Made by a program: the position numbers and the translations under genes
Notes under the pieces: generated by a model
Databases searched by the model: none
Seen by the model: only the letters and a program-made list of their open reading frames with translations
Told to the model about the DNA's origin: nothing
Part shown: positions 21,857 through 23,004 of the stretch, in pieces
Numbering within the stretch: the first letter of the stretch is position 1
Layout of the letters: every line of letters begins with the position of its first letter
Origin: Contendibacter sp031732755
GTDB lineage: Bacteria; Pseudomonadota; Gammaproteobacteria; Competibacterales; Competibacteraceae
Assembly (NCBI GenBank): GCA_031732755.1
Contig: JAVMKI010000039.1
Location: forward strand, 1-23,004
Direction: 5' to 3'
DNA: 23,004 nt

Positions 21857-23004
21857 CTACATCATCCCCAACATTCGCGGTAGCCAGAGCGACAGCGCCG
21901 GCCAGTAGGTGACCAGCGCCAGGAACGTCAGCATGGTGAGCAGCCAGGGCCAGACCGCCACCGTCAGTTCGGTGATCCCCATGTGGGTGATGCCGCTAGC
22001 GACGTAAAGATTCAGACCAACCGGCGGATGGCACATGCCGACTTCCATGTTGACGACCATCATGATGCCGAAATGCACCGGATCGATGCCCAGCTTGGTC
22101 GCGATGGGAAACAGGATCGGCGCCATGATCAGCGTGATCGACGAGGGTTCCATCACGTTGCCGGCCAGCAGCAACAGGATGTTGCAACCCAGCAGGAACA
22201 GCCAGACGCTCAGATTCTGGTCGATCATCCACTGCGCCATCGCCTGCGGAATGTTCTCGTGGGTCATCAGGAACGAGAACAACACCGCGTTGGTGATGAT
22301 GTAGAGCAGCATCGCGCTCATGTTGGCGCTGTCGAGCAGCACTTTTGGCACCTGCTTGAGCGTCATGTCCTTGTAGACGAACACCGAGACGAAAAAGGCG
22401 TAGACCGCGCTCATCGCCGCCGCTTCGGTTGGGGTGAACAGGCCGGAGTAGATGCCGCCGATGACTATGATGATCAACAACAATCCCCACGCGCTGTCCT
22501 TGAACGTGCGCAGCACGGTCAGGAAGCTGGCCCGCGGCAGGCGCGGGTAGTCGTTTTTCCAGGCTCGGTACCAGGTGACCACGCCGAGCATGGCGGCCAG
22601 CACGACACCGGGGATGACGCCGGCGATGAACAACTGGCCGACCGAGGTGTTGGTGGCGACGGCGTACATCACCATCACGATGGATGGTGGGATCAAGATG
22701 CCCAGCGCGCCCGAAGTGGTGATGACGCCCGCGCCGAACCGCTTGGGGAAGCCCTGGGCCACCATCGCCGGCAGCAGGATCGAGCCGATGGCGACCACGG
22801 TGGCCGGACTGGAGCCTGAAACTGCGGCGAACAGGGCGCAGGCCAGCACCCCCGCCAGCCCCAACCCACCATGTAGGTGACCGACGCAGGCGGTGGCGAA
22901 AGCGATCATTCGCCGGGCGACGCCGCCATGGGTGAGAAAATTGCCAGCCAGGATGAAGAACGGGATCGCCATGATCTCGAACTTCTCGATGCCGGTGAAC
23001 AGCT
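21857..23004 (-). CDS. dctM: TRAP transporter large permease DctM (start beyond right edge)
   Basis: This is the large membrane subunit of a tripartite ATP-independent periplasmic transporter, which takes up organic acids using a sodium gradient and a periplasmic binding protein. The visible ~381 residues carry the family blocks: MAIPFFILAGNFLTHGG near the window edge, then AAVSGSSPATVVAIGSILLP, GALGILIPPSIVMVMYAV, GLFTPTEAAAMSAVYAF, then GNVMEPSSITLIMAPILFP and MEVGMCHPPVGLNLYVASGI. The chain is almost entirely membrane helices. The frame stays open to the right edge (in-frame LFTGIEKFEI before the internal Met at 22972), so the first ~40-50 residues are missing. The substrate is not predictable here; dctQ and dctP would be expected upstream, outside the window. 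Confidence 0.95.
   Translation of the reverse strand, partial: LFTGIEKFEIMAIPFFILAGNFLTHGGVARRMIAFATACVGHLHGGLGLAGVLACALFAAVSGSSPATVVAIGSILLPAMVAQGFPKRFGAGVITTSGALGILIPPSIVMVMYAVATNTSVGQLFIAGVIPGVVLAAMLGVVTWYRAWKNDYPRLPRASFLTVLRTFKDSAWGLLLIIIVIGGIYSGLFTPTEAAAMSAVYAFFVSVFVYKDMTLKQVPKVLLDSANMSAMLLYIITNAVLFSFLMTHENIPQAMAQWMIDQNLSVWLFLLGCNILLLLAGNVMEPSSITLIMAPILFPIATKLGIDPVHFGIMMVVNMEVGMCHPPVGLNLYVASGITHMGITELTVAVWPWLLTMLTFLALVTYWPALSLWLPRMLGMM

Overview
The window is GC-rich, densely coded chromosomal DNA, most likely from a gammaproteobacterium. NadC, RlmKL, YbaK, HIT, YjbQ, QmcA/NfeD and a DUF1285 protein all look proteobacterial, and a class I polyhydroxyalkanoate (PHA) synthase shows that carbon is stored as PHA. 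A Candidatus Competibacter-like lineage would fit the PHA synthase, the hairpin repeats and the large secreted repeat protein. That placement is inference from memory of such genomes, not a search result.

Left accessory block (1-6070, minus strand). The start of aroC lies at the left edge. Upstream of it sit a fused PqqD-HprK-like kinase and, overlapping its start, a 74-residue peptide gene that ends in Asp-Pro-Trp-Cys. Next comes a large secreted protein gene with an Ig-like region and seven beta-propeller units. That gene is split by an IS3-family element (4190-5526). Removing the element and one copy of an imperfect 4-bp target duplication restores one 890-codon reading frame. The element itself has a frameshifted transposase and a 9-bp tandem expansion. 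At 5901-6060 lies a gene-less hairpin unit resembling an IS200/IS605-derived remnant. The peptide-kinase pair is the best candidate here for an undescribed system.

Housekeeping block 1 (6239-10372, plus strand): nadC (NAD synthesis), a periplasmic DUF3108 protein, the potassium channel pair ktrB-ktrA, and a HIT hydrolase. KtrA carries Glu where the second Gly of its nucleotide-binding loop is expected.

Housekeeping block 2 (15056-10389, minus strand): a lytic transglycosylase, then a tight run of DUF1285 protein, an unrecognised 479-residue membrane-anchored protein, a QmcA-type stomatin, NfeD and YjbQ. The last three genes overlap by a few bases. A very AT-rich gap (about 15262-15680) separates this block from the plus-strand cob(I)alamin adenosyltransferase gene.

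Right block (15858-23004): the adenosyltransferase gene converges on phaC with 3 bp between stop codons. Upstream of phaC lie rlmKL and ybaK on the same strand. A second AT-rich divergent gap precedes a Tat-exported DUF882 peptidase-like gene. A bidirectional terminator then separates that gene from a TRAP-transporter large permease gene cut by the right edge. No rRNA, tRNA or CRISPR array was seen.
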